Of a stretch of 64,000 nt of DNA, positions 36,459 through 45,930 are shown piece by piece. Source of the DNA: Persicimonas caeni (GTDB lineage: Bacteria; Myxococcota_A; Bradymonadia; Bradymonadales; Bradymonadaceae). How positions within the stretch are numbered: the stretch's first letter is position 1; every line of letters begins with the position of its first letter. Under the pieces are notes generated by a model. The model was not told where the DNA came from. It did not search any database and worked only from the letters and a program-made list of their open reading frames with translations. The stretch is from positions 3,313,074 through 3,377,073 of the forward strand of contig NZ_CP041186.1 in assembly GCF_006517175.1 (NCBI RefSeq), written 5' to 3'. A program made the position numbers and the translations under genes.

Positions 36459-38077
36459 GGAAACGACTGGTACAAGCGGTCCACTTCAATGACTTCGCCG
36501 CTGGGCCAGTCGATATTGGCCACGTGCCAAAACTCCTGGTTGTCCATCGGCTTTCGCTGCGCCTCATAAGCCAGTTGGCCGCCGATGTAAATACGCACGG
36601 TGACGTAGCTTCGCCCGTAGTTGTGGTCCGAGAAGTAGTAGGCTCCGACGTTGTAAGTCGTCTCGACCTCCGGGTTGTCGAGGTTGATATTCTCGGGCCC
36701 GGCGCCGTCGACATCGTCGATGTCCAAGCTCGGGTTATCGATGGCGACGCCCGTCTCGCCCCAATCGGGCTCCATGTTCTGCCAGAAGCAATCCCACGGC
36801 GGCGAGTTCCAATGCAAGTTGGCGTTGGGGTGCAACAGGTGGATGTCGACGTCGCTTCCGGACTGGTCGGTCTCGTTGGGATCCGCGGGCGTGTTCCACA
36901 CGAGCTGGATGTGGATGTCCTCGTCGGAGATCGACTTGAGGGTCATGCGTGCCGGCTCGCACGATTTGACGCCGAGTTCGTTCCACACATCGAGCTCGAC
37001 GACGTAGGTGCCGGCGAGCTGCATCCACAGCGAGCTTTGCTCGCCGCTGGTGTTCGCCAGGCCCTCGGTGCTGTCGGCGGGACGCTCGGCCAGACGCCAT
37101 TCGACGCGCGAGATGCCCGAGCCTTCCGGGTCGCGGCTGAGCGAGGCGTCGAGATCGATGTCGTCGAGCGGGACCACCTGCAATTCACCCATCGGGTCGG
37201 CGATCGCCTCGCCCCGCTCGGGGTTATAGGCGCGGATGACCGGCTCGGGGCAGTCGTAGGGGCGGCCGCGGCCCTGCAGATCGACCACGCGGTTGGGTTC
37301 GAGGTCGTCGTCGGAGCGGATAAAGACCGCGCCTTCGTACTCACCGGGGGTCTCGGGGCTGAAGCCGATGGGGATGCGCACCTGAGCGCCCGGCTCGAGG
37401 GTGACTTGGCTGCGGAATTGGTTGTCGAGCAGGCTGAACTCGTCGGCGCCGTCGAGCGATGTGACCGAGAAGGTCGTTGGGCTACGCCGCGCGCAGCTCT
37501 TGGCGATGATGAACCGACGCGAGGTCTCGCCCAGCTCGGCCATGCCGAAGTCGACTTCGTCGGCCGGATCGAGCTCCAAACAAGGAAAGTCGGCGTTGGC
37601 ATACAGCGGGATCTCGAAGATGCCCTCGTCGGGGTCGTTGCTCTCCACACTGAGCACACCCTCGGCGCGGTCGGTGTTGTGCGCTGTATAGGTGATCGTG
37701 GCGGTGACCGCTTCACCGGGCATCAACTCGACCGGCGGGCGGCCGTCGTGGCGCGGAAAGCTGAGTCGAAAACGCCCCTCGATCTGCCACTCGCCCAGCT
37801 TGAGCAAGTTACGGCCGACGTTGGTCACTTCGACGTCACGGCTGACTGTCTCCCCTTCGAGCACGTCGCCGATAAGAAGCCGCTCGGGCCCGTCAATGTC
37901 GGGCTCGCCGCGATACTCCCACTCGCCGTACTCGTGTGGCTTGAAGAAGTCGACGGTCTCGTCAGTCTCTTCGACACAGCCGGTACAACCGCTGATCGTC
38001 ACCGATGCCACTAGTAGCACCGCCAACCGCGCCCACCGCCGTACCGTCTCCCGTTGAAGTCGCATCACGTTCCCCAT
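36455..38077 (-). CDS. Lipoprotein with choice-of-anchor (ASH-like) domains
   Basis: The signal peptide ends in TISGC, giving a lipid-anchored protein of about 510 mature residues. Two ASH-like immunoglobulin domains follow (SRDVEVTNVGRNLLKL with SVESNDPDEG, and SRRFIIAKSCARR with IRSDDDLEP). A PKD-like domain (IDLDASLSRDPEGSG) and a C-terminal beta domain with SDVDIHLLHPNA come next. This layout is typical of Myxococcota/Bradymonadales surface proteins of unknown function. Start ATG 38077 has AAGGTGA eight bases upstream. It is divergent from the PEGA gene; the 317-base space between them holds the promoters. Confidence 0.8.
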   Translation of the reverse strand: MGNVMRLQRETVRRWARLAVLLVASVTISGCTGCVEETDETVDFFKPHEYGEWEYRGEPDIDGPERLLIGDVLEGETVSRDVEVTNVGRNLLKLGEWQIEGRFRLSFPRHDGRPPVELMPGEAVTATITYTAHNTDRAEGVLSVESNDPDEGIFEIPLYANADFPCLELDPADEVDFGMAELGETSRRFIIAKSCARRSPTTFSVTSLDGADEFSLLDNQFRSQVTLEPGAQVRIPIGFSPETPGEYEGAVFIRSDDDLEPNRVVDLQGRGRPYDCPEPVIRAYNPERGEAIADPMGELQVVPLDDIDLDASLSRDPEGSGISRVEWRLAERPADSTEGLANTSGEQSSLWMQLAGTYVVELDVWNELGVKSCEPARMTLKSISDEDIHIQLVWNTPADPNETDQSGSDVDIHLLHPNANLHWNSPPWDCFWQNMEPDWGETGVAIDNPSLDIDDVDGAGPENINLDNPEVETTYNVGAYYFSDHNYGRSYVTVRIYIGGQLAYEAQRKPMDNQEFWHVANIDWPSGEVIEVDRLYQSFP

Positions 38078-38321
38078 GTGTTGTTCACCTTTGACTCGAG
38101 CTCGACCACTCTAGCGCATTTCCAAGCGTTTGGCGATTTCATCGCTGCGAGTCCGTGCGTGTCATTGTACTAACACCCAGGTGTCGCAGCAATGATCGTG
38201 CCATCTCCCCCCACCGCCCTACAGCACGCTGCGCAAGCCCCGGCTGGAGTGAACAGACTCCACAGCCTCGCCTCAGTGGGACATTGATGCCACAGAGGGT
38301 CAGATTTCTGAGATCTACCGG

Positions 38322-38350
38322 TTTTGTGCTTGCAAGGGGCGTGTTATAGT
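38322..38350 (+). promoter_or_regulatory. Possible sigma70-type promoter for the PEGA gene
   Basis: TATAGT at 38345-38350 is a good -10 box; 17 bases upstream TTTTGT is a weak -35. The same TATAGT box occurs before the last gene of the window. The gap 38078-38394 holds nothing else I could identify. Confidence 0.35.
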
Positions 38351-38394
38351 CGCCATGTACCATTGTTTTGCGATTTTTCCGCGAGCGCCCCGCC

Positions 38395-38739
38395 ATGACT
38401 CGAAGACTGTTGATGCTGGCGTTAAGCGTCAGCCTTGTCGGGTGGGCGCTGGCAGGCTGCTCTGCCGTCCAGCGAATTCCTGATCGGCAAGAGTCGACCC
38501 GGGCTTATCTGCGTCTCGACGTCGAACCGTCGACGACCAGAGTCTTTATCGACTCGAAGTATATGGGCATCGTCAAAGGGTGGGTGCAACAGACCGTGCC
38601 GGTCGAAGCCGGTGCGCGTCGGGTCGAGCTTCGCGCCGAGGGATACATCACCCGTCGGTTCGACGTCGAGCTGGAGCCAGGCGAAGAGGTCACGTTGCAG
38701 GTGAATATGGAGCGCACGCTGGATGATGAACCTAATTGA
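38395..38739 (+). CDS. PEGA-domain lipoprotein
   Basis: Short lipoprotein of 114 residues: signal peptide to LAGC, then a single PEGA domain (LDVEPSTTRVFIDSKYMG, later AGARRVELRAEGYITRRFD). PEGA domains are beta-rich surface-layer-like modules, frequent beside kinases. The ATG at 38395 is chosen over a TTG at 38368 because the signal peptide starts there. It is followed after 14 bases by the CpaF-like gene, so the two share a transcript; a link with that protein is only suggested by position. Confidence 0.8.
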   Translation: MTRRLLMLALSVSLVGWALAGCSAVQRIPDRQESTRAYLRLDVEPSTTRVFIDSKYMGIVKGWVQQTVPVEAGARRVELRAEGYITRRFDVELEPGEEVTLQVNMERTLDDEPN

Positions 38740-38753
38740 GGACTGAAACACCC

Positions 38754-40685
38754 ATGGACACCGCCAATTTCAGCCAGCAGCTGCGTGTGCTGCCCACTCT
38801 GGTCAAGATGTTGGCCGAGGACAGCACGCACAAGTTCAAGGTGTCAGCAGCCGGCCACCTGTCGGTCCTGCGTGGCGCGCGCTGGACGGCGTCGAAGACC
38901 CCCCTCGACGTCGACGCGGTACAGTCGCTGGCCCGGGAGATCGCCGCCAAACGCGAACAAGCCGTGCTCGGCCCATGGTATCTGCGCGTGCTGCGCGGCG
39001 CCGACGGGCTGACCATCTTCGGCGAGCGCCGCCTCGACGTGCCCGCCGAACCGCTCGAGGATACCGTCGAAGACCAGCTCTTGCAGCTGGCGCGCGCCGG
39101 CAGCACCGGCTCGATCGCCGGCACTATCGGCTCCAAGAAGGGGGCCGTGCTGCTGTGGCTGGCCTCCCAACTCGGCCGCCGCGAGCTGGTGTTCGTCTCG
39201 GACGTGCCACCACGCGATCTGTTGGAGCCGACCGCCACCCACGTCTTCCCCCCGGCCAACGACCGTGAGCGCCGCGATCTCGAGCGACTGCTCCGCGCCC
39301 ACGATTGCATCTTTTGGGACGGGCTCAACCGCGGCGACGACCTGGTCAGCTTTGCGGGCACCCCGGGCGCCCACAACCGCTGGTTCACCATCGACGCCGA
39401 CTCGCCCGACGCGCTCGCACGCCAGCTTCGCTCGGTGGTCACCCCGGCCGGCCAAATCCGCCTCGACAGTTGTCTGTTCATTGACGTCGACGCCGAGGGG
39501 CATTCAGCGATCACGAGCCTGGTACGGCGAGATCCGTCCGGTTGGGCCGAGATTCTGTCTGGAGGACCCTCGGTCCTCGAGGTCCTCGAGGGGCTCGACG
39601 ATCTCTTCGTCGCCCCGGCCATCGAGCGCACGCCGGAGCCGAAACCAGCCTCCGAGCCGAAACCACTTTCCGAGCCGAAACCACATTCCGAGCCGCTGTC
39701 GGAGCCCGAGTCACAGCCTGAGGTGTCTTCGAGTCCCTCGAACAGCCCGGAGCGTCGCCGTCGTCCGTCCCCCATGGCAGGGATCGTGTCACCCAAGCGC
39801 GCCGGCGGCCAAGGGCGCGGCAGCAAATCGATTTTTCCCAACGCAGACAAGCCTCCCGAAGAGCCGACCGTCAACTCCGATATCCGGCCGCTGGACGGCG
39901 ATTCGTTGGACGGCGATTCGTTGGGCGGCGATTCGTTGGGCGGCGATTCGCTGGGCGGCAAGGAGCAGTCCGAGCCGACGGTCAACTCCGGGGAGCATCC
40001 AGTACCCGACGGGATGAGCCTCGACGAGCTTTTGAAGAGCGACGAGATCGACGAGGAGGAGCTGCTGCGCCAGTCCGGCGAGATCGACCTGCAGGCATTT
40101 GTGAAGGCGCGAAACGCGCGAATGCTCCAGCAGCATGCGAAGGCCGATGAAAACAACACCGCCGAGCGCACACGCGTCGGCACCGTCGATCCCTCACTGG
40201 CAGCCGATCCCTCAGATCTCTTTGAGCCATCGAGCAGCGATGCGCCGCCGCCCGGCCTCGGCCTCGAATATTCTTCGGAGCACGCCGAAACCAACGTGGC
40301 TGACGGAGCTGCGGTCGACGCCATGCTCGAGAAAATGGGGATCGAGGGGAACGGCGACGGACCGCCTCAATTTCCCGACGTCGATCACTCCAAGCTGACC
40401 CCGCCGGTGCGCGACGAGACCACCGCGCTCACGCCGGTCGACATGGAGCGCATCCGTGAGAGCGCTCACGACGACGTCTCGTGGCTGTTGCAAGACGACT
40501 TCATGGGCGGCGAGCCGGCCGACGACGAGACGCTCAGCGACCACAAGCTCCCTCAGGAGGTCGCCGAGGAGGGCACCAGCCCCTCCAAACCGATCTGGGA
40601 GGCGGATCCGGCCTCGACCGACGAACTGACCCGCGAGGACCTCCAGCAAAGCCGGTCGGAGTGGTCGGAGGCGAAAGGCGACTAG
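38754..40685 (+). CDS. CpaF/secretion-ATPase-like protein with lost P-loop and long acidic tail
   Basis: 643 residues. The first ~225 resemble CpaF/TadA-type secretion ATPases: after an N-terminal domain (LRVLPTLVKMLAE, then WYLRVLRGADGLTIFGERR) comes AGTIGSKKGAVLL (about 122-134) where the P-loop GGTGSGKTTLL should be, then RELVFVSDVPP, RRDLERLLRAHDCIFWDGL and TIDADSPDALARQL, matching CpaF's TTIHANSPRDALARL. The P-loop Lys/Thr are not in place, so ATP binding is probably lost. The remaining ~400 residues are acidic, Pro/Ser-rich and disordered, with SEPKP repeats and a 15-bp (GDSLG) tandem. It overlaps the end of sctQ on the other strand by four bases. The start ATG has GAGG 12 bases upstream; the gene is likely coupled to the PEGA gene. 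Confidence 0.7.
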   Translation: MDTANFSQQLRVLPTLVKMLAEDSTHKFKVSAAGHLSVLRGARWTASKTPLDVDAVQSLAREIAAKREQAVLGPWYLRVLRGADGLTIFGERRLDVPAEPLEDTVEDQLLQLARAGSTGSIAGTIGSKKGAVLLWLASQLGRRELVFVSDVPPRDLLEPTATHVFPPANDRERRDLERLLRAHDCIFWDGLNRGDDLVSFAGTPGAHNRWFTIDADSPDALARQLRSVVTPAGQIRLDSCLFIDVDAEGHSAITSLVRRDPSGWAEILSGGPSVLEVLEGLDDLFVAPAIERTPEPKPASEPKPLSEPKPHSEPLSEPESQPEVSSSPSNSPERRRRPSPMAGIVSPKRAGGQGRGSKSIFPNADKPPEEPTVNSDIRPLDGDSLDGDSLGGDSLGGDSLGGKEQSEPTVNSGEHPVPDGMSLDELLKSDEIDEEELLRQSGEIDLQAFVKARNARMLQQHAKADENNTAERTRVGTVDPSLAADPSDLFEPSSSDAPPPGLGLEYSSEHAETNVADGAAVDAMLEKMGIEGNGDGPPQFPDVDHSKLTPPVRDETTALTPVDMERIRESAHDDVSWLLQDDFMGGEPADDETLSDHKLPQEVAEEGTSPSKPIWEADPASTDELTREDLQQSRSEWSEAKGD

Positions 40686-42019
40686 TCCTCGATCGACAGC
40701 ACGCGCACGCCCAAGCGCCCGTCGACGTTGACCAGTTCGCCGCGACCGACCAGCCGTCCATCGACGACGAGATCGACGCCGTCATCGACTCGGCGCTCCA
40801 ACTCGAGCACGTAGCCCGATTGTACCTCGGCGAGCATCGCCACTGGCAGCGGCAGCGTGCCGACGCGCACCTCGACGTCGACCTCGGCCTTCTCGAGCAC
40901 TTGGGTGGCATGTCCGTGACTGTTTTGACTCTCCTGCTTCTCTTCGTGGCTCACTGTATCTCCTTTTCCTTCGGTTATATTGGGTGAACGATCCCGAGGG
41001 GTCGCATCCGTAATCTCGACCTCCCACATGTCGGTCGATTGCCGGCGAAACTCGCACCACATGAAGCTCTGTTGAGAAGCCCCCAGCCACAGCTTCCCGC
41101 GCGCCTCTTTTCCAGCAACAGTTCCTTTTCCAGCAACAGTTCCTTTTCCAGCAAGAGCTTCGTCACGCAATCCGTGCTCACCGGGCAGAAGCACGTCGCC
41201 CTGCCCGAGGCTTCCAAGTTCATGCGCCGCCAGCCTCACGCTTCCCAAGCTCGCCGATAGCTCGACGGGCACCGTGCCCAGGCGCGTCATCATCAGTCGA
41301 TGCCGCCGCCTCTCGTGTCGCGCGGCCGTCGCCACGAAGACCTCCATGCTGCGCACCATGTCGGCGGGCACGAACAGGCGAACCAAGCCCGCGGCGCGTC
41401 GTGAGGTGACGGTGTAGACCAGTTCGGCGATCTCGGACTGCCGGCGCAATCGCTGCGCCACCGTCTCCAGATCGGGTTGGGCCGTGGGAATCGACAACGG
41501 CGGCAGGCCGCGCGCGCATAGCCAGTTGACCAACTGCATGGCGACAAAGGTCACCAGCCCGAAGTCACGCGCGCTCGGCGGGGTGAGGGTGCGCGCTTCG
41601 GGCGGCTCGTCGTCGAGCAACTCCTCGATCCAACTGGCCACCAGGTTCATGTCCGCCGCCACGACGATTTCGTCGGGGTCCGGCGCCAGGCGAAGCGTGG
41701 TCACGAAGTGGTCTTCGAGGCGCGAGGTGAACTCGTTTCCCTCGTAGGTGCGCACGGTGTGAAAGAAGACATCGTGCTCCAAGCCGACCAACCGCTCCAG
41801 CTCGTCGGCCAATTCGTCGAGCAGACGCTCGCCGGGGTGTGGCGACGGGAGCAGACCGAGTAGGCGGTTTCCCAACTCGACCTCCGCCCGAGACAGCGCC
41901 TCGAGGGACTTGAGCGGGATACGCCGAACGGTGCGGCGGCGTTTGACGGCGCGCTTGGGGATATTCACCCCGTGCGCGGCATGTTGTGTCGAAGATCCGG
42001 GCTCTCGGTGATGAGGCAT
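40682..42019 (-). CDS. sctQ: Type III secretion cytoplasmic ring protein SctQ-like
   Basis: 445 residues. The C-terminal ~75 residues form a SpoA (FliN-like) domain: VDVEVRVGTLPLPVAMLAEVQSG, then ELVNVDGRLGVRVLSIED. A second SpoA-like module lies around 225-300 (RLFVPADMVRS, LMMTRLGTVPVEL). SctQ/FliM-FliN proteins form the sorting platform below the export gate. An in-frame micro-repeat (GKGTVAGKGTVAGKEA, 18-bp unit at 41111-41155) is inserted between domains and may be hypervariable. A GGAG lies eight bases before the ATG. No other injectisome genes except sctP are near, so the rest is elsewhere or absent. Confidence 0.8.
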   Translation of the reverse strand: MPHHREPGSSTQHAAHGVNIPKRAVKRRRTVRRIPLKSLEALSRAEVELGNRLLGLLPSPHPGERLLDELADELERLVGLEHDVFFHTVRTYEGNEFTSRLEDHFVTTLRLAPDPDEIVVAADMNLVASWIEELLDDEPPEARTLTPPSARDFGLVTFVAMQLVNWLCARGLPPLSIPTAQPDLETVAQRLRRQSEIAELVYTVTSRRAAGLVRLFVPADMVRSMEVFVATAARHERRRHRLMMTRLGTVPVELSASLGSVRLAAHELGSLGQGDVLLPGEHGLRDEALAGKGTVAGKGTVAGKEARGKLWLGASQQSFMWCEFRRQSTDMWEVEITDATPRDRSPNITEGKGDTVSHEEKQESQNSHGHATQVLEKAEVDVEVRVGTLPLPVAMLAEVQSGYVLELERRVDDGVDLVVDGRLVGRGELVNVDGRLGVRVLSIED

Positions 42020-42036
42020 TTGGGCAACTCCGGCAA

Positions 42037-42936
42037 TTAGACAATCTCGATGGAAGTAAAGTCGACGCCCTTATCGGCCGCCGACTGGCGGAAGTGCTCG
42101 CGCTCGCGGCGCAGGTCGCGGGCAAAGTCTTCATTTTCGGGGCGCATGCGCAGCTCGAAGCCGTCGCCGCGGCGTCGCAAACGCACGCGCACGTTGCCGC
42201 GACCGGGCACCTGCAGGTCGAGCAGCATGATCTGACGCCCGCTAGCGTCCCGGCCGACGTGGGCCCGCTCGACGAGTTGCTTGGCGAGCTCGGCCACTTC
42301 GGCGCGCAGCTTCGACTGCTCGATCGGGGCGTTCCCCTTTGCTTTGGCCGGACCCTTCGCTTCCGAAGTGCCAACTTGGGCCGGTTGGAGTTCGACGGAT
42401 TGCTCGGCGCGGCTGGCGTCGTGACTCTTGGAGCTGGCGGCGCCGAGCTTCGGGCCCGAGTTTTGTCTCGGGCCGCCATCTTGTTTCGGTGCGCGGACAT
42501 CTTGCCCTCGCCGGGCCTTCTGCGCGTGCTCGGTGTGTACTTGGCGGTGATGCTTTTTTCGGTGGCCGTGCTCGACACGCGCCTCGTCGTGATGCTGGGT
42601 GACCTGACGCTCGGCGCCGAGCCGGTCTTTTTGCTCGAGCTGACGTCCGAGTTGCAGCTCACCGCCTTTGAGGCGACGGCTGAAGCCATCAGCCTGCCCG
42701 AGCGTCTGCTTGCCCGGCTGCCCGGTCGCGGTGCGCTGCTCGGACGCCTGGCGGGCCGCTCGGTCACCGACGGTCTTCTTCTGGGAACCCTTCGGCGCCT
42801 TCTTGCCCTTTTCACCTCCCTTGCCCTTCAAGAGTTCTTTGAAGTCCTTCTTGTCTTCGGACTTCTTGGTGCCCTTCTTGTCGGCGGGCTCATCGAGGCG
42901 TTCGGCCTGGGTCGTGTTCTCGTTGTTTATCTTCAC
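42037..42936 (-). CDS. Type III secretion needle-length/FliK-like protein (SctP-like)
   Basis: 299 residues, very basic and Gln/Lys-rich, as in FliK/SctP rulers. The C-terminal ~65 residues are folded: QIMLLDLQVPGRGNVRVRLRRRGDGFELRM fits the FliK C-terminal core that switches substrate specificity. The N-terminal 200 residues are disordered with many short repeats. It ends 17 bases before the sctQ start, so the two form an operon. The family call rests on context and the C-terminal pattern. A generic hook-length-type protein is the alternative. Confidence 0.6.
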   Translation of the reverse strand: MKINNENTTQAERLDEPADKKGTKKSEDKKDFKELLKGKGGEKGKKAPKGSQKKTVGDRAARQASEQRTATGQPGKQTLGQADGFSRRLKGGELQLGRQLEQKDRLGAERQVTQHHDEARVEHGHRKKHHRQVHTEHAQKARRGQDVRAPKQDGGPRQNSGPKLGAASSKSHDASRAEQSVELQPAQVGTSEAKGPAKAKGNAPIEQSKLRAEVAELAKQLVERAHVGRDASGRQIMLLDLQVPGRGNVRVRLRRRGDGFELRMRPENEDFARDLRREREHFRQSAADKGVDFTSIEIV

Positions 42937-43063
42937 GGTTCGATCCGCAGCAGGTCACGGGTGAACTCCGGCTCTACTACTGTTTTCGGCAAAAAGGCCC
43001 AAATCGTTGCGTGTTCGGCGAAACTTTTTTCTCCACAGGCATGTGGAAAACCAAGAAAACGCA

Positions 43064-43098
43064 AAAACGCCGGCAACTTACGCAGTTGCCGGCGTTTT
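43064..43098 (-). terminator. Terminator downstream of topA
   Basis: AAAACGCCGGCAACT pairs with AGTTGCCGGCGTTTT around a 5-base loop, with a further AAAA/TTTT at each end. It lies about 115 bases after the topA stop codon and may also act on the other strand. Confidence 0.85.
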
Positions 43099-43214
43099 CG
43101 ATTTTTTCGCGATTCTCTGTTTGGCGCTCATGACCCCGAGGCGAGCCTCGGGGCTGCACCGGCGAGTGCTCCGCGGGCAGCAGACAGCCGCTCCGCGAAG
43201 CCTCGATCACGCGA

Positions 43215-45752
43215 TCACTTCTGCTTTTCTTTGATCAACTCGAGTGCTTTTTCGAGCGTCATGTCCTCGGGATTGACGCCTTTGGGAAGCGACGCGTTGG
43301 TCTTGCCGAGCTTGACGTAGGGACCGTAGCGTCCGTCGAGGACGTTGATCTCTTTGCCGCTCTCGGGATCCTTGCCCAGCTCCTTGAGCACCTTGCGGCG
43401 CCTGCGGTTGTTCTTGGGCTGACTCAAGATCTCCATCGCCTCCTCATAGGTGATGGTGAAGACCTTATCGACGTTGTCGAGGTTGCGGTAGTCGCGCTTG
43501 TGGCGCACGTAGGGCCCGTAGCGGCCGATGGCGGCCTCGATGGGCTTGCCGTCCTCGGGGTGCTCGCCGAGCACGCGCGGAAGCGACAGATACGTGAGCG
43601 CCTGGTCCAAGTCGACGTCGTGCAGCTCGACGTTGGGCGGTACCGAGGCCGTCTTGGGCTTCTTCTCGCCTTTGATGCGCTCGCCGAGCTGGACGTACGG
43701 CCCATAGCGGCCGTTGTTCAGGAAGACCGTCTTGCCGGTCTCGGGATCTTCTCCCAGCGCCTTGGGCCACTGCTCGCGCTCGGCGTACAGCTCCTCGAGG
43801 TGCTCCAGGGTCAGGTCGGCGGGCGGGATATCTTCAGGCACGTCGATCTTCTTGGTCTCACCGTCCGCCTCCCACTCGGCGTAGGGGCCGAAGCGGCCGA
43901 CGCGAAGCGTGGCCGGGAAATCGGACAGGTGCACCACGCGCGCCTCTTCGTTGTCGATCTCCTCTTCGCCCGATTTGATCTGGTCGTCGAAGGCACCTTC
44001 GTCGCGGTAGAACTGGTGCAGGTACTCGACCTTGCTGCCCTCGCCGCGGGCGATCTCGTCGAGATCGTCCTCCATGCGGGCGGTGAACTGCAGGTCGACC
44101 AGGCCCGGGAAGTAATCCTCGAGCAGCTCGACGACGGCGAACGCGGTGTAGGTCGGGATGAGCGTCTTGCCCTGCTTTCGGGCGTAGCGATCATCGCGGG
44201 TGATCGTGCTCATGATCGACGCGTAGGTCGACGGGCGGCCGACGCCTGCTTCCTCGAGCACCTTGACCAGCGACGCCTCGGTGTAGCGTGCCGGCGGCTT
44301 GGTCTCGTGGCGAATCGGTTCGACGTCGGTGCAGTCGACCCCGTCGCCCTCTTTCATCGGCGGCAGGTGCTTTTCCTGGTCGGCCAATTCGGCTTCCGGG
44401 TCGTCGCTCGACTCGAGATAGGCGCTGATGAAGCCGGCGAAGTCGGTCTTCAGGCCGTTGGCGCGGAAGACGACCTCTTTGCCGTCGACGTCGACGACCA
44501 GCTCGACCGAGGTGCTCGTCTTCTTGGCGTCGGCCATCTGGCAGGCGAGCGTGCGCTTGTAGATCAGGTCGTACAGCTTGAGTTCGCGGCCGCTCAGCCC
44601 GCTCTTCTTGGGCGAAACGAACTCTTCGCCAGCCGGGCGGATCGCCTCGTGAGCTTCTTGGGCGCCCTTCGACTTCGACGAGTAGATGCGCGGCTCGTCA
44701 CGCACGTAATCGTCGCCGTACTGCTCGCGGGCAGCCTTGCGTGCCGCGGTCACCGCCTGCTTCGACAGGTTGACGCTGTCAGTACGCATGTAGGTGATTT
44801 TTCCGCTTTCATACAGGCGCTGAGCAATGCTCATCGTCTGCGAGGCCGACATGCCGAGCTTGCGGCTGGCCTCCTGCTGGAGCGTCGAGGTGATGAACGG
44901 CGCCTTAGGAGACGTGGTGTACTGGCGCTTTTTGACCGACTGGACGCGCCAGTCGAGTCCCTCGAGCTTGTCGAGCAGCTCGTTGGCCATCTCCTCCTCG
45001 ACGAGCAGGACATCCTTGCCCTCGGCGATCTTGCCGGTGTCCTTGTCGAAGTCTTTGCCGCTGGCGATGCGGGTGCCGTCGATGGAGACGAGATCCGCGT
45101 CGAATTTGCTGCCGTCTTTGTCGAGCGCGGCCTTCAGGTCCCAATACGTACCGGTGCGGAAGGCGCGGCGCTCACGCTCACGCTCGACCAACACGCGCAC
45201 CGCGACCGACTGGACGCGGCCGGCGGAGAGCTTGGGCGCGATCTTCTTCCAAAGCAGCCCCGACAGCGGAAAGCCCACCAGTCGGTCGAGAATGCGGCGC
45301 GCTTCCTGCGACTGCACGAGGTGCACGTCGATGTCGCGCGTCTGCTCGAGCGCCTCTTGGATGGCCGACTTGGTGATCTCGTGGAACACCATGCGTCGGG
45401 TGGGAACCTTGGGATTGAGAAGCTCGACCAAGTGCCAGCTGATTGCTTCACCTTCGCGGTCTTCATCTGTCGCGAGGTACAGCTCCTCAGCCTTCTTGAG
45501 TTCGCTTTTGAGCTCCGAAATCGCTTTCTTAGAGCGCTTGTCCTTGACGACGTAGATCGGCTCGAACTCGTGCTCGATATCCACGCCCAAGCTAGCCCAA
45601 TCCTCCTTTTGATACTTTTTAGGAAGCTGGCTCTTCTTGTCGGGAAGATCGCGAACGTGGCCCAGTGAAGCCAAGACTCGGAAGTCTCCGGGCAAGTATT
45701 TCTCAATCGTTTTCGCCTTAGCCGGCGACTCGACGATGACGAGTTTCGACAT
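43215..45752 (-). CDS. topA: DNA topoisomerase I
   Basis: 845 residues. Type IA topoisomerase that relaxes negative supercoils. The TOPRIM start is LVIVESPAKAKTIEKYL; the acidic residues and DEDREGEAISWH are intact; the catalytic Tyr is in ITYMRTDSVNLS. The C-terminus has no zinc-finger cysteines but four topoisomerase C-terminal repeats, each with a GR(F/Y)GPY core. This replaces the three Cys4 fingers of the E. coli enzyme. The ATG at 45752 (MSKLVIVES) is chosen over a TTG two codons upstream. The terminator at 43064 follows. Confidence 0.97.
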   Translation of the reverse strand: MSKLVIVESPAKAKTIEKYLPGDFRVLASLGHVRDLPDKKSQLPKKYQKEDWASLGVDIEHEFEPIYVVKDKRSKKAISELKSELKKAEELYLATDEDREGEAISWHLVELLNPKVPTRRMVFHEITKSAIQEALEQTRDIDVHLVQSQEARRILDRLVGFPLSGLLWKKIAPKLSAGRVQSVAVRVLVERERERRAFRTGTYWDLKAALDKDGSKFDADLVSIDGTRIASGKDFDKDTGKIAEGKDVLLVEEEMANELLDKLEGLDWRVQSVKKRQYTTSPKAPFITSTLQQEASRKLGMSASQTMSIAQRLYESGKITYMRTDSVNLSKQAVTAARKAAREQYGDDYVRDEPRIYSSKSKGAQEAHEAIRPAGEEFVSPKKSGLSGRELKLYDLIYKRTLACQMADAKKTSTSVELVVDVDGKEVVFRANGLKTDFAGFISAYLESSDDPEAELADQEKHLPPMKEGDGVDCTDVEPIRHETKPPARYTEASLVKVLEEAGVGRPSTYASIMSTITRDDRYARKQGKTLIPTYTAFAVVELLEDYFPGLVDLQFTARMEDDLDEIARGEGSKVEYLHQFYRDEGAFDDQIKSGEEEIDNEEARVVHLSDFPATLRVGRFGPYAEWEADGETKKIDVPEDIPPADLTLEHLEELYAEREQWPKALGEDPETGKTVFLNNGRYGPYVQLGERIKGEKKPKTASVPPNVELHDVDLDQALTYLSLPRVLGEHPEDGKPIEAAIGRYGPYVRHKRDYRNLDNVDKVFTITYEEAMEILSQPKNNRRRRKVLKELGKDPESGKEINVLDGRYGPYVKLGKTNASLPKGVNPEDMTLEKALELIKEKQK

Positions 45753-45930
45753 ACGCAAACGCTCTTTATCTACAGGTACTTGTGAGATTTTCGATGGGGA
45801 CGACGCAACACACTTGGGTGGTCGGTCGACCGATTGGTATGGAGGATGGAACCCGATTTGTCCAGCGCCGAACCCGATTCATTCGGCGCCGCGCCATTGG
45901 CACAACGCCAATTTTTCGCACAATGTCGAT

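Noticed and set aside
43500-45668. Plus-strand frame over topA
   Set aside because: Antisense to an unmistakable topoisomerase I.
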